From Pomphorhynchus laevis (taxonomy: Eukaryota; Acanthocephala; Palaeacanthocephala; Echinorhynchida; Pomphorhynchidae): a stretch of 64,000 nucleotides of DNA. The notes beneath the pieces were generated by a model, which was given only the letters and a program-made list of their open reading frames with translations, was not told the DNA's origin and did no database searches. This document shows positions 1 through 11,567 of this stretch, piece by piece. A program made the position numbers and the translations under genes. Position 1 is the stretch's first letter; each line of letters opens with the position of its first letter. The stretch is taken from contig WNNJ02001213.1 of assembly GCA_012934845.2 (NCBI GenBank), positions 1 to 64,000 of the forward strand. The letters run 5' to 3'.

Positions 1-540
1 AATACATTTTTTAAATAGAATAAATATAAATATATATATTTGATATTATGCAAATAATTTATGAGATTTTATATATTATAAATGTATATACAATATAAAT
101 TTATTTTATAAAATTCAATATATTTTTTATATTTTATGATGATACGAAAATTTAAAGAATCATTTTTTTAATTATTATTATTTAATAATAATAATAATAT
201 TATTATTATTATTTAATCATTATTCCTTAGTCTGGTCGCCCACAATGTTGGAGAAAAAATTAAGTCCGGCATTTGGGTCAACAATCAGGTCGTAGAGGTA
301 TCCTCTTTACTCAATCAAGACACAATATGTGTATTAATTCGCAACAATAAAGCAATTTTAATTTCGGATAACTTAAGTCAATCACGACATGCTGAGGAAT
401 CCGATATTCCTCGACGTTGAAACAATTATTATGAATTCTATAAAAAATATAAAAAACAAACAACCATTAGAGAAAAAATATTTAATATATATTATTTATA
501 TAAATAATAATTGATGTTTAGAACGCCTTATCATAATACA
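1..540. other. AT-rich sequence, no gene recognised
   Basis: Very AT-rich with AAT/ATT runs near 170-225. A less AT-rich patch at about 226-420 carries no readable frame that I recognise. It ends where the family A LINE begins. Confidence 0.6.
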
Positions 541-1860
541 AATTAACGATTATCTCTCTTTATTAAATCTGTACACTCCTTTCCAATACGCTTTCCGCTC
601 TAATCACTCAATAGAAATCGCATGCATGAAAGTTTACAACGACTTACCCATTTCTCGAGACAAGGCTCTATAAAGAGTTCTCCTCTCCCTCGACCTTTCC
701 TCCTCCTTCGACATCGTCGACAAGTCCATCCTCCTTTCTCGCCTTCGTTATGATTACGGATTTTCTTCCTCCTCCGTAGATGGTTTGTCTCATATCTATC
801 CGACCGTTCTTTTCGCGCCTGTTCAAAGTCATCATCATCTCATCCCATCTCTATTTTCTGCGGGATCCCACTAGGTTCAGTCTTAGATCCCGTGCTTTTC
901 TCTCTTCTGCTTGGCGATCTCTCTCCGTTTTTCAAACCTTACTCCTTTAACGTCATGCAATACGCCGATGACATCCTCATATATGATTACGCATCGGCCC
1001 ATCGCATACACGATATCGCTATTTCTGCCTTCAAATGTCTTTCTTTTATCTAGAAACGTCTCTACTATCTTCGTCTCGTTCTAAATCCCGACGAATCCAA
1101 CATAATGTGAATCCTCTCTCGTCAACCAATCATATATTCTCCCCCTGTATCTTTTGCCTCGTAAATTATCTCCAGAGTCAACAATTTCACTTTCTTAGGA
1201 TTCCATTTCGATAATCACCTTCCCCTTAAACCCTTCGTCCGAAATAAAGTCCGCTCGTCTTACTTAATTCTCCGTCACATAGGCCGTATCCACCCCCTAT
1301 CGACTTCTGTTCTTGTATGTCTCTTCTTTCATCGTTTATTTTCCCTAATATCGATTACTGCCTCAGCCTTTTCGCCAATTCTCCAAAATCCATCATTCTA
1401 ACCCTACAACGCATCATCAACTCCGCCGTTCGAGTGTTCCTAAGTATCCGTCGCTTCGACCAAACATCCACATATATTGCCCAACTCTCTTGGCCCACCA
1501 TTCACACTCACATACAACTCAACCTTCCTCTCGTAACTTTCCGTCTCGTCGCTGTCGGCTCCTCATCGTTCATCAACCTCCCTTTCTTAGACGACACTCG
1601 CCCCACCTCTCTCTATCGCTGCGTTCCCGTCATTCGCTCTTACTCCGCGTTCCTGATTACTCTAACAATTACGGTCTCTGATCTTTCCTCTTCGCCGCCC
1701 ACTCGCCTGGAATCAGCTCTCACTCGACGTCCGCCGCGCTCTCTCCTTAAGCACATTCAAATACATCCTCCGTTCCCGCCTTATCGACACATAATTTAGA
1801 CTTTTTTCCTTTGTGGTCATGTAAGCGTGCGCCAGCACGCATGCCACGTAAAAATAAATC
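541..1860 (+). mobile_element. Family A LINE (CR1/L2-like), 3' half, degenerate
   Basis: Remnant of a non-LTR retrotransposon ORF2. It begins in the RT fingers, where the QINDYL..YTPFQ..F and SIEIACMK segments match the better copy at 51.4 kb. It then shows a PLGSVLDPVLF segment near 865-900 and an intact catalytic QYADDIL motif at about 958-978. The C-terminal part (RLDYCLSL-like, LQRIINSAVRV, then SL..LRSRHSLLLRVP) follows to about 1795 across several frame changes and stops. The 3' UTR has the family hairpin and ends in CCACGTAAAAATAAAT. The family assignment rests on C-terminal similarity to CR1/L2 ORF2 (the LDYC..F..SPKS and AAPL.WN style). Missing 5' parts are normal for LINE insertion. 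Confidence 0.85.
1825..1840 (+). other. 3' stem-loop of family A LINE
   Basis: GCGTGC and GCACGC pair over 6 bp around the 4-nt loop GCCA, about 15 nt before the end of the element. The same stem with loop ACCG is at 4051-4066. LINE RTs of several clades recognise a 3' stem-loop, so this is a candidate RT recognition site (inference). Confidence 0.6.
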
Positions 1861-1897
1861 GGGTGTTTAGAATAACTTGTAAGTCCATCGAGGATCA

Positions 1898-1930
1898 CAA
1901 CTGGAAATAACTTTGAGTTATTTCCAGTTG
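1898..1930. repeat. Perfect 15-bp inverted repeat with 3-nt loop
   Basis: CAACTGGAAATAACT is followed by TTG and then its exact reverse complement. It lies about 40 bp past the end of the family A copy. Function unknown. Confidence 0.75.
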
Positions 1931-2013
1931 ATATATTAATATAAATAATTATCTGAATCTATAATTCAAAATAATTTCAATTCGATTTAAAAACGGTTGA
2001 TTATTGTATTTTA

Positions 2014-2140
2014 TTACTTTGGATAAGGATCGACGAAACAAATTTATTATTTTTATGATCGTTATCTTCTAGCATCATTTTCTGATGACGTTAGTGAAAG
2101 CTAGCGAATTTAGAATTACTAATTAATCCAAAATAAGGTT
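2014..2140 (+). ncRNA. Decayed foldback with hammerhead-like core
   Basis: CTGATGA at 2082-2088 is followed by one extra base, a 5-bp stem GTTAG/CTAGC (2090-2094 with 2101-2105, one G-T pair) and GAAT where a hammerhead has GAAA. Sequence to the left (CTTCTAGCATCA) is a rough inverted copy, and both outer ends share a TTACTTTGG/TTATTTTGG-like block. The layout matches the cleaner foldbacks at 36.7 and 45.9 kb. Probably a dead Penelope-like terminal motif. Weak on its own. Confidence 0.35.
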
Positions 2141-2280
2141 TACTTGAGATTAATATCAAATGATTAAAGTATTTTAAGATTTCTAAGATTAAAGATTTAT
2201 AAGATTACAATTTTTGCATATTCAATTTTTACACGAATTAGAGTATATATTTGAGATCACTTAAAAGACAGAATGCGTAC

Positions 2281-2356
2281 CTTGATCTACTCTGTACAGC
2301 TTAATAGGATGTCGCTTCCCACGCACTCTTGATTCGCTAATATATCCAGCCTCCGT
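2281..2356 (-). CDS. Candidate host exon, downstream of the LD-motif exon
   Basis: On the minus strand the segment is bounded by an acceptor (TTTGTTAG) and a donor (AAG then GTACGC). It reads 25 codons plus one base without a stop, starting TEAGYISESRVRGK. It joins in phase 0 to the upstream exon at 2406-2665 across a 49-nt interval. The shared phase and good splice sites on both sides support a real exon pair. The intron would be unusually short, though such lengths occur in insects. The next exon was not found. Product unknown. Confidence 0.45.
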
Positions 2357-2405
2357 CTAACAAACTGTATACGTTTCATAAAATCATTAGAAATAATTTT
2401 TCTAC

Positions 2406-2665
2406 CTGTGATTTAGATCGCTGATCGACTAAGGTTCTTGGAAGGTATGACTCGCGTTCGCATTTTTCATTAAACGGACGTCGATTAACTTCATACATAA
2501 GATCAGCCAACAGCGTGTCCAATTGATCAAGCTCATATTTTACAGAATGAGACACTTGCACGGTAGGTAATTTGCAGCCAACTGAAATGGCTCGACGATT
2601 TCTTAAATCCAAGTCGGCCGCGGCCAAGTGGTTATCTAATTCATTTGTGTACATGCACGCATCAG
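2406..2665 (-). CDS. Candidate host exon with an LD-type motif
   Basis: The minus-strand segment starts after a pyrimidine-rich acceptor (TTTATTCTTAG) and ends at CAG followed by GTAGAA, a good donor. It is 260 nt: 2 nt finishing a codon, then 86 open codons. The GC content is clearly higher than in the flanks. The peptide includes DLDLRNRRAISVGCKLP and then LDTLLADL, which fits the LD consensus LDxLLxxL used by paxillin/leupaxin-type adaptors to bind focal adhesion proteins. That similarity is only eight residues long, so the family is a guess. It is not similar to any transposon protein I recognise. It is the best host-gene candidate in the window and may be part of a gene continuing to the left and right. 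Confidence 0.5.
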
Positions 2666-3660
2666 CTAAGAATAAAGCGAAATAAATAAATTATTTAAAA
2701 AATAATAAATAAATTAATGCATTATAATTAAAATTAAACGAATAATTAATAATATATTTATTAATATATTAATAATACTGCAATATTAGTTATTAATAAC
2801 GCTATTAATAATACTTATTTAATTATTAATTAATATAGAGGTATTTATTAGCCACTTGATTTTTCAGTATGGGCTAAATAGAAAAAAAATTAGCATATAG
2901 CATGCACCAAAAAATAGTGCGCAATTATAAGGTGCTAGATTCAATAGGCAGGATATCAGTATTGATTTTGTTTCAATTTCGGTCAGTGACAGAATGAAAG
3001 TTGAGGTTACACTATAACATATGGTTGGTAATGCTGCAAATAGTTGCCGACATAGTCTGCACTGACAAGAATCGCTGGCCTGGTGATCAGGTATTACAAT
3101 GCAGGATATTTTTACATAGTAACCGTGTAATGATAATCTCCAAACCAGTAGGCGCTTGTCGTGATGTAAATTGCACCTATTTGTAGAGCATATGACGGAG
3201 TTAAATAAATCTCCGAACTAGGCACGGACTTGGATTTAATTAACTCTAAAAACGAATCGTAAGATTCTGTAACTAAGATTTCTCGATTCCATTATGAGAA
3301 GTGAGCATGTTTAAGACGCGAAAGCATAGTTATTGCAGAGGATGAAAATTCGACAGACACCACAATTAATCTATTTACATTTATTTACAACTGTCTAAAA
3401 GGGTAAAATGTACAAAAGAAAAATCATGCCAGAAAAAGCTGTTAAATTATATTAGATCATAAGAAGCAATATTACTTGAAAGCGCTTTAAAGTACCGTCA
3501 AAAGTGAGAGTTCCGAGATTAGGAATCCTAGACGTTGCAATTGCAATATTAGAGAATTTGTCCCAATTGTGTCAAGAAAGATCATTTTGATAACAGGAGT
3601 ATCCCCAAAGAAGTTATGATTAAGTACAAATTCAATAGAATTATATTGGAGCATCAGACT
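2666..3660. other. AT-rich intergenic sequence, nothing recognised
   Basis: Long AT runs at 2670-2850, then mixed sequence at 2870-3650 with only short frames of no recognisable similarity. It could hold an intron of the host gene on the minus strand. Confidence 0.5.
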
Positions 3661-3661
3661 C

Positions 3662-4087
3662 TATTGGAGCATCGTTGCTTCGACCATACATCCACACATA
3701 TTGCCCAACTCGCCTGGCCCACCATCGCAATCGCATCAAACTCCGCCTTCTCGTCACTTTTAGTCTCATTGATATCAGCTCCCTATCATTTAACTACCTC
3801 CCTTTATTAGATGATACTCGCCTCTACAACTCTATCGCTGCGTTCCAGTCATTCCATCTTACTCCACGTTCCCAATTACTCCAACAACTGCGATCTCTGA
3901 TCCTTCCTCGTCGCCGCACCCTCGCCTGGAATCAGCTCCCACTCTGCGTCAGCCGCGCTCCCTCCTTTATCACATTCAAATACAACATCCGTTCCTACCT
4001 TCTCGACACGTGGCATAGATTTTTGTTCTTTTGTTGTTGTGGTCATGTAAGCGTGCACCGGCACGCATTTGCCACGTAAAAATAAAT
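3662..4087 (+). mobile_element. Family A LINE, 3' terminal fragment
   Basis: Starts at the CFDHTSTHIAQL segment of ORF2 and runs through LPLLDDTRLYNS, TPRSQLLQQL, AWNQLPL and RAPSFITFKYNIRSYLL to a stop near 4079 after one frame change. The 3' end has the GCGTGC-ACCG-GCACGC hairpin (4051-4066) and CCACGTAAAAATAAAT. A 5'-truncated copy, cleaner than the one at 541-1860 in its last 130 codons. Confidence 0.85.
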
Positions 4088-4545
4088 CCTTTTAGACTGA
4101 TATAACGCCATAACGGACCTCCTTTAGGAAATGTAATGATTTTAGTTTTCTCGGCGTTAATTTTTAAACAGTTGGCATGACAATAACGAATCAAAGAATC
4201 GATCGCCAATTGAGTATCCTGTGTGTACGAGAGAGTATAACAAAGAGCTCAGTATTTATCATTTATTGGATCTATAAAGAGTATTCTCTCAATTTCATTT
4301 AAAGGTCAATGATAAAAACCAGAATAGCGTAGAACTTAAACGGATCTTTATATTACGCCACGACTTGCCACAAATTTGTTCGACAAATTAAGGTCATCAT
4401 GAATTCTGATTAAAATAGGACTTGATATTGATGATATTAAATTTAGCCCTCTTCTTGATATGTCTACTAAAAATGAAAGTTTATGCAACAGCACGTTTCG
4501 GTGGACTGAACCGAATGCTTTGTTTAAGTCGATGAAGTATTTGCC
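4088..4545 (-). mobile_element. LINE RT fragment of a separate family
   Basis: On the minus strand, from about 4540 downward, KYFIDLNKAFGSVHRNVLL matches RT motif A (F.D..KAFDSV.R..LL). Further on, RYCHANCLKINAEKTK and FPKGG match the segment after the YADD box in many LINE RTs (YC..N.LK.N..KTK...F.KGG). The YADD itself is not visible and the frame is interrupted between the two parts. It lies between a family A 3' end and the start of a family C copy. Clade not determined. Confidence 0.65.
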
Positions 4546-4550
4546 AAATT

Positions 4551-7012
4551 GATTCGGCTGTCGGGGTGTTCATCTGCTAATCCTGACGACATTCATCCCT
4601 TTCTTTTACGTATCTTGAGTGCCCACCTTTCTCGGCCCTTGGCAATACTGTTTCAGCTATCTTTAAACTCTGGCAAATTACCGCTCGACTGGAAAGTGCT
4701 ATGGTAGTAACTGTTTATAGTAAAAATGTGCGGAACTCAGCTAGTAACTACAGGCCTATAAGTTTAACTAGCCATATAAGTAAAATTATGGAGCGTATAG
4801 TTCACGATAGGATAATGAGTGACTTGGTTGAACCCGGACAGATTTGCTCTCAACATCATGGTTTTAGAAAAGGCAAATCTTGTCTGACGAATCTCTTGTG
4901 TTCTCGTGAGGCATGGGTCGCAGAATTATCTCGAGGTGGCTCTATTGATGCCCTGTTTCTTGATTTTAGTAGAGCATTCGATCGCGTGTCTCATTTTCAG
5001 TTGATACAAGCCTTATTCGGTCATAGCATTCCCTGGATGCTTGTAGCGTGGATTGCTGATATTCTGTCATTTAGGAGCTATATAGTACGGGTTGGGGATT
5101 GTTTTTCTTTCCGCGTAGTGTGACTTCAGGAGACCGTGCTCAGCCTATTACTTTTTAACATTTTCATCATCTCTCTGCTGAGTAAACTGCAATGCCAATA
5201 TTTTGTTTTCGCAAATGATTTAAAAGTGTGGAGCACAATTAATTCTCCAAAGTATGTAGAGTTTCTGCAAAGTGATGTTGATAGGATAGAAATTTGGAGT
5301 AGGCATACAGGAATACTATTGAACGTCTCTAAGTGTGTTCACCTTCGTTTCGGGTATAGTTCTGTACCTGCCCGATATACTATAGGATCTCAAATAATTA
5401 ATCGTGTATCTCATGTACGAGACCTTGGTATCATAAATCATTCTTCATTAAAGTCTAGAATGGACACTGAACGTAGATGCGCGTCTGCCAGAAGAATGTT
5501 GTACTTGATAAAAAACTGCTTCAAGTTTGTCACCCACATGTTTTAGAATTCTATTTAATAATACAATAATTTATTTAACGTGGCAAATGCGTGCAAAATG
5601 AACGTTTACATGACCACAAACAAACAAAAAAAGAACATCAAAGGTCACAGGTAATTAGTTAATTGTTGAAATAAAATTGAATTTGGCGTTTGAAGTACGG
5701 CATAGATGTTGATTGGCGGATATGAATAGGCAGTTAATTCCACAAGAGAGGAGCAGCCACAACGAAGGAGCGGAAGCCAAAAGAAGTAGAGTAGATTGGG
5801 ACATATAAAAGAAGGGAATTACGGGAACGCAGAGCACAATACACAGTACGAGAATTGTCGAGAAAAGGAAGGTTGAGAAATGAAGGGGTATGAGAAGTTA
5901 TAAGGCGAAAAGCAATGATAAGAAGACGAATTTGAACACGACAATAAATGGTAGGCCAATCAAGAGAAACAAGATAGTAGGATGTATGATCAAAACGACG
6001 AAGACGGAGGAGAACTCGAACGGCAGCGTTGATGATGCGTTGTAAAGGAAGAATAGTGGATTTAGGTGAGTTAGAAAATAGACTAAGACAGTAATCAAGT
6101 CTTGAGAAAAGAAGAGAAGATATGAGAGTCATACAAGAAGGAAAATCGATCAATCTACGAACTTGACGGAGGTTGCGGAGTATCAAGGTAGATGAGCGTA
6201 CTTTATCACTAACGAAAGGTTTAAGTGAAAGTCGGTTGTCGAAATGAAAGCCTAGGAAAACAAGATTATCAACGATAGGAAGAATTGTAGAATTTAGTGA
6301 TACGGAAGGAGGTTCTACGCCGAAGCTTCGAGGTAGGATCCACATAATTTTAGATTTATCAGGATTCAGAGAAAGGCGAAGGGAAGAAAGATGATTGGAA
6401 ATTGAGACAAGACAGCTGGAAACAGAAACACTAAGAATTTAATGCACTTGTAAGACCACATATTGAGTTCGCGATACAAGCCAGTTTTCCAAAGTCCAAA
6501 AAAGAGTTGAATGACTTAGAAAATATTCTTCGTCGTGGCAGCGAACTGTGTTGGAATTGTTCTCATATGAGTTATGGCGACAGACTGTGAAGTCTGGGTA
6601 TTATGACTGCGCACCAAAGACTGTACATCCTAGATATGTTAGTAATGTGGCATATCGCTAACGATTCGGATGGATATCCTACTCATTCGGTGGTTATCAA
6701 CGATAGACGATGCCACAGAGGTCATCCCCTGTTGTTGAGGATATCGTCCCATGGTCACAGTTCACGGTTAAATCGTTTATCTTATCGTTGTGCAAATGCT
6801 TAAAATCGACTACCGTCGGAAATCGTGATGGCCACAGACGTTAAGACATTCAAGACTGCTCTCATAAATTGGACGATTAACGGCGGGAATAAATAAGATT
6901 ATCCCTTTTATTGATATTTTTACGTTAATTTTGGTGTATGTAATGATGCTTTCTTGTGATCGAGCGAAACGGCTTTATAGCCAATGCTTGTTTGTAATAA
7001 TAAAATCGCAAA
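4551..7012 (+). mobile_element. Family C LINE (CR1-like), split by a family A insertion
   Basis: ORF2 starts inside the pre-RT region (NPDDIHPFLLRIL, LPLDWK) and continues with NYRPISLTSHISKIMERI, QHHGFRKGKSCLTNLL and FLDFSRAFDRVSH. The catalytic box reads FANDLKVW (FADD with the first D replaced). The frame runs to about 5550 (LYLIKNCFKFVTHMF). Sequence resumes at 6433 with NALVRPHIEFAIQA, then YGDRL, a CHRGHPLLLR segment and RLPSEI at about 6810. The 3' end, with AATAATAAAAT, is at about 7012. Several stops and frame changes. The 5554-6432 gap is a minus-strand family A element. Confidence 0.8.
5554..6432 (-). mobile_element. Family A LINE inserted in the family C element
   Basis: 5'-truncated copy on the minus strand; its 3' end (CCACGTTAAATAAA-like) lies near 5575-5590 and its truncated 5' end at about 6432. 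One open stretch (6345 to 5734) covers the ORF2 thumb and C-terminus: FLGFHFDNRLSLKPFVSDKV, RLDYCLSLF, LQRIINAAVRVLLRLRRFDH, LNLPFLDNS and FVVAAPLLWN. The last motif is typical of CR1/L2/Rex-type ORF2 C-termini. Flanks resemble each other (AGAATTCTATTTAAT left, AGAATTTAAT right), a possible imperfect target-site duplication. Confidence 0.85.
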
Positions 7013-7635
7013 CTTTTGACAATCGATCTGTAAAGTTATGCTTTACTCCTTTCAAAGAAGCTTGATAGCATCGAGGCTTGAAAGATTACGACGAAAGCCA
7101 CACTGTTCTAAAGGAATAATTTGTTCTGGAAAAGCTCTCAATCGACATGTTAGAACGTTTGCGAAGTACTTAAAAGAATAGTTTAGCATAGTAATCCCGA
7201 GGTAAGCATCCACGGAATTATCTAAGATATTATTAAATTGATATATCTAGCATTTTAATATTTCTTTTATGGGTTTCGTTATATGTCACATACAAAACAA
7301 ATTTGTAATAATTTAATAAAAACTATTTGTTTGCAGATTGCATTCCATAATCTAAAATATTTAAGTAAAGTATGATAGAAAGAAAAAACACAGAAGTAAT
7401 CAAAAACCCAAAATAGATACATAATTATAAAAATAATCCTATCTTGTAGATATCGAAATGTTCTAAAATGTTATAATAACAAATTATAAGAATAATTGGT
7501 TACGATGAATTTAGATTGTTAGAAATATGGAATATCCGGGAGATGAATACATTCTAAATATGAACATATTTAAATTATAAAGTAAATTATATTGTAAAAA
7601 ATATAAAGAACCTGCATTAAATATATAAATCAAAT
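7013..7635. other. AT-rich spacer, nothing recognised
   Basis: Mixed to AT-rich sequence between two LINE 3' ends. Sequence at about 7020-7200 may be further LINE-derived DNA (minus strand) but I could not place it. Confidence 0.4.
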
Positions 7636-10600
7636 TTTATTCGACAAAGATTATTATCAATGGACAACAAAGTGAGCAGCAAGGCTCATTACAAGTTGCG
7701 TCCCAATCAGAAAAAGTAAATGTAGAGGGTACTTGCTATTGTTCATATGTCCTCTGACTCAGTCTTCGTCTTCAAGGAATCTTCCTCCAGATTTCGCTTA
7801 AAAGAAGCCAGATTCGAGGATGCAACTATTGGGTCAGCAAGGTGGTTCTAAGTATTAACGATTCGTTGGAAGTATAGAGACGTTCGTTTGTAGCGTAATC
7901 GTTGTTTTTAGCATGAACTGATGACCACGAAGTGAGGTTATATCACGCGTATGCATTAGCGATCTGAGTGGATGGCGATTGTAGTGTAAAATCTGCCAGG
8001 CTATGCACAGGTCCACCTTGTCGCGCAGATATCAAAGTGATGCCATTCCCAAGCTAGAGAGCCGATCCTAATATGTAATGTGTCTAATAGCCTTTACCAT
8101 TTTAGTTGCTGATCGGAAGACAGACTCTAGATTATTGCGTTCTCGTAAAATGATTGGGTAACAGGCCAGTGAAGCATATAGGAGGATGCTCAAAGTAAGT
8201 GCTTGTGAGATTGTTTTGAAGCATGAGATGTCAATATGAACAAGAGCTGGGCGAAATCAGGCCGATGACTCTTCTCACTTTGGAACATGTAGTGTCAGTA
8301 TGTAAACGTGTCGATAAGTTAGAGCATACATAAACACCTAAATCCTTGTATGAGTTCGTCCTAAGAATAAAGAATAACACTGCTGTTTATATGATAAATA
8401 TGAGCTGACTTAGCCGGACGTCTTGGTATGCGAATGTAGGCACACTTTTTCAAATTGAATTTTAACCCGTTCAAAATCGACCAATCATATACGGTGTTAA
8501 AATAATACTGCAAGATGTATACATCTGAGTCAAAAATATGGGGCGCCAGATTTATAAAATCATCAGCATAGAGAACACACTCAGATCTAAGTTTAGGAAT
8601 GACGTCTTTAATGTATATGCTGAAAAGAACCTGACCGAGTATAGTTCCCTGAGGTGCTCCAGGATTTGTAGCGAAGCGATCGGATTATTCGTCGTTTATC
8701 CTTACGAAGCAATGACGGTCAGACAGAAATTCGATAATCCAGCGAACTAAACACTCATCAAGGTAGATATTGCGCAGTTTTTGAATTAAATTAACATGAA
8801 TGACTGTATCAAATGCCCTAGAAAAGTCAAAGAAGTAGGCGTCGACCAAAATGCCAGAATCATAATATCTGATCCCGCTATAATGTGATAACAACAAATT
8901 CGTTAGCGTTAAATGATTTTTCCAAAAATCATGTTGTTTAGGGGCGAGGATATGGTTCGTTTATAGGTAAGTGGTGACTTTTCGCATAAGTAAGCGTTCT
9001 AGTACGCGACAGCAGACACATGTGAGGCTAATCGGTCTGTAGTTACCGATGTCGGAATGAGACCTCTGTTTAAATATGGGGCATAGAAGAGAGCGCTTCC
9101 AGTTTGAGGGGATCTTTCCTAGCATGAGTGTGGCACAGCAGATATTATATAAAGGTAGGTATATGGTGTCAGCTAGGTTGCGAAGATATGCTGACGGCAA
9201 TAGATGCGGACCAGCATTTCATGTCCATTTCAAACGGGACAACTCGCTGTACACTAAGTCAGATCTTATGAAGTTATCGAGGTCATAAGTAGTATTAGCT
9301 ACCAAACCATACGAACTCTCAGTTACTTGCGGTGGAGCATTCAATGACGAATTCATCGATGTGAAATGTGTGCCGAATACATTCGCAATTTTCATTTGAG
9401 TCCAATACCAAATCACCTTGGATGTCGAGAATAGAGAAGAACGTGTTAGCGATACGTTTTCTTGACGAAATATATTTGAAGAGTGAGCTAGGGTCACGAC
9501 GACATCTTTCGGATAAATTCTATTCAAAGATTACTCTCGTACGTCTCTTCAAGGGTGTTACCTTGTTTCTATCTGTCGGTATTGTTCAAAACTAGAGTTA
9601 CCTGCTTTATAATTACAAAATGCCTTGCGTCGCTGAGCCAGTGCTTGTTTGAGCTCTCGATTAAATCAACGAGGAGATGAGCCGACGTCAGTTTGACGTA
9701 CAATTGGGGCTTAACGGGTAAGTACTGAACACAAAATGTCTTTGAAAAAGAGCCAGGCGGGATCAATACCCACAATATAAGCATTAGGTCACAAAACGGT
9801 GGAAAGGAACTCCTTTATTTTGTTGTAGTCGGCTTTAAAAGGGTTATATCTGTTAACACAGGAATTATTGATATGGATACTAAGTCCAAAATCTATTAAT
9901 AAGGTTACATGATCAGAACAACCAACTGGATCCAAGTGATTAACGCTAGTGACAATGTCCTGGAGCAGACGAAACCAGATCAAGAAGAGAACGAGACGTA
10001 GAAGATATTCTATTAAATCTATCGACATGTTGAGTAAGGTATCGATGATTGATTGTTTTAAGTAACACAATCGAACCAAAGTCAGAAGGCGAATTACAAT
10101 TGTATACATTCAAATCTATTGTATGCACGTAAAAGTCGCCAACAACCAATATCGGCTTAACAGGTTCCGATAGCTGGTATAAACGTTGCACGATGCTATC
10201 AGTACATAAAATAGGGCTACGGTAAACGACTACAAGTATCAAGAAGAATGGGCTGTATAATCTGATCGCTACTATAAATTCGTTTGAACTTAGGAGGTCG
10301 TTAAAAGTTTCTAGGAAACGGAACTTTATTGTGTCACGTATATATAGTGATATACCACCATCCTGTTTAGCTATTCTATCGCTGCGGCACACAACATATC
10401 CGTTTAACAAAATTTCATTATCGGAGATAGAAAGGTTTAGCCACGATTCCGTAAAAGCTGCGATTATCGGTTGTTGGTCGTGAATCAGTAATCCAATCTC
10501 ATCAATTTTATTAAACACACTACGCACATTAGAGCATAGAATTTGGTGGGAAGCTTTGTTTATTGAACATGTAGATGACGAACTCTATTGAGTTCCCGAC

Positions 10601-11230
10601 TTGAACAAGGCAATAAAGCTTCCTATGAAATTTTGGTATATGCACTCTGTGGGGATGTGATCGGCGTCGAAGCACGCTGGGAAGCAATATCTGATTTGTT
10701 CAATAGGCCTTGTCAACGAATGTGGAAGCGCCGCCGCACTACCTGAAAATTCTAAATTGTTAAGTTGTTTTTCAGCATGTGCCAGTCTTTGAGCTAGTTC
10801 CGATTTTGCCATTGATAGACGTGTACGATCAGCGGGGTCCAGGTCTCCAAGAATACGGATGCCAGAACCTTTCAGGTGAAATGAGTTACGATGTATGATC
10901 TGCACAATTTCACATGAGGTAAAAACAATTTGAGGAGGCGTGGTCGATCGTTGTCGGACAAAGGGGCACGACCTAGCCGGAAGACAGCTCTGAGACGCAC
11001 ATCCTTCACAGCTTCACAATATGATGATCCATTTAAGACAGTCGTTAGAATAGATCGGACATGGATTAAGTCATCATCTAGTCTGACCTGATTATTTAAG
11101 GCATCGGACTCCTTAATGTTAGCAATTAAAATGCATTTGTTTCTATCACAAGCAACATTTGAACGGGGTCCTTTGAACGACCAGTACTATGTACAAGGGT
11201 ACGATTGTGCTTTTCGTGAGAAGCACTAAT
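7636..11230 (-). mobile_element. Family B LINE, nearly full-length, degenerate
   Basis: Reading right to left: ORF1 remnant at about 11200-10585 (NNQVRLDDDLIHVRS, VRLRAVFRLGR, HLKGSGIRILGDLDPADR), matching the ORF1 end of the good copy at 41.5 kb. Next is the endonuclease (about 10527-9890: NKIDEIGLLI, AAFTESWLN, VVYRSP, VVGDF, a CSDHVTLLIDF segment), then a linker and the RT (9200-8450: GNYRPISLTCVCCRVLERL, YFFDFSRAFDTV, APQGTILGQVLF). YADD lies at 8559-8570 and a DLGVYV segment follows. The 3' UTR near 7650-7690 shares GAGC..TTGCTGCTCA..TTGTC and ATAATAAT with the other B copies. Many stops and frame breaks; an old insertion. Confidence 0.85.
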
Positions 11231-11567
11231 ACAATCTACAATAACTGGTTGCGTGTTATGAGATAGTATAAGATACTTATAAGATAGTTAAAGATACTAT
11301 CTTATAGTTATAGTTACTATCTTATAAAAAACAGTATCAAAAATTAAGAAGGGAACGGATTAAGCTTAATATAGTTTTAGTAAATATCAACTACTACCGA
11401 TAACTACTGAGCTATTCGATTTTGACTTAGTATACATATAATGTATATAAATACTGAAGAATAGATATCATATTATAAATGAAATATATAATGAAATATA
11501 ATTGTTCGTCCAATTGGGACGAACAATTATGAAGATTGTAAGATTATTGACTATAACAGAATGTCAA
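11231..11567. repeat. AT-rich spacer with overlapping inverted repeats
   Basis: At about 11255-11325 AAGATAGT, AAGATACTATCTT and TAGTTACTATCTT alternate and can fold on themselves. The rest, up to the truncated 5' end of the next LINE, is plain AT-rich DNA with a small inverted repeat around GTTCGTCC/GGACGAAC near 11503-11525. Confidence 0.5.

Noticed and set aside
226-420. Possible LTR/primer-binding-like sequence (TGGTCGCCCACAATG)
   Set aside because: Resembles the style of a tRNA primer site, but no matching terminal repeat or retroelement protein is nearby, so it is not called.
3001-3186. 61-codon plus-strand frame
   Set aside because: No recognisable similarity, no splice or composition support; chance frame.
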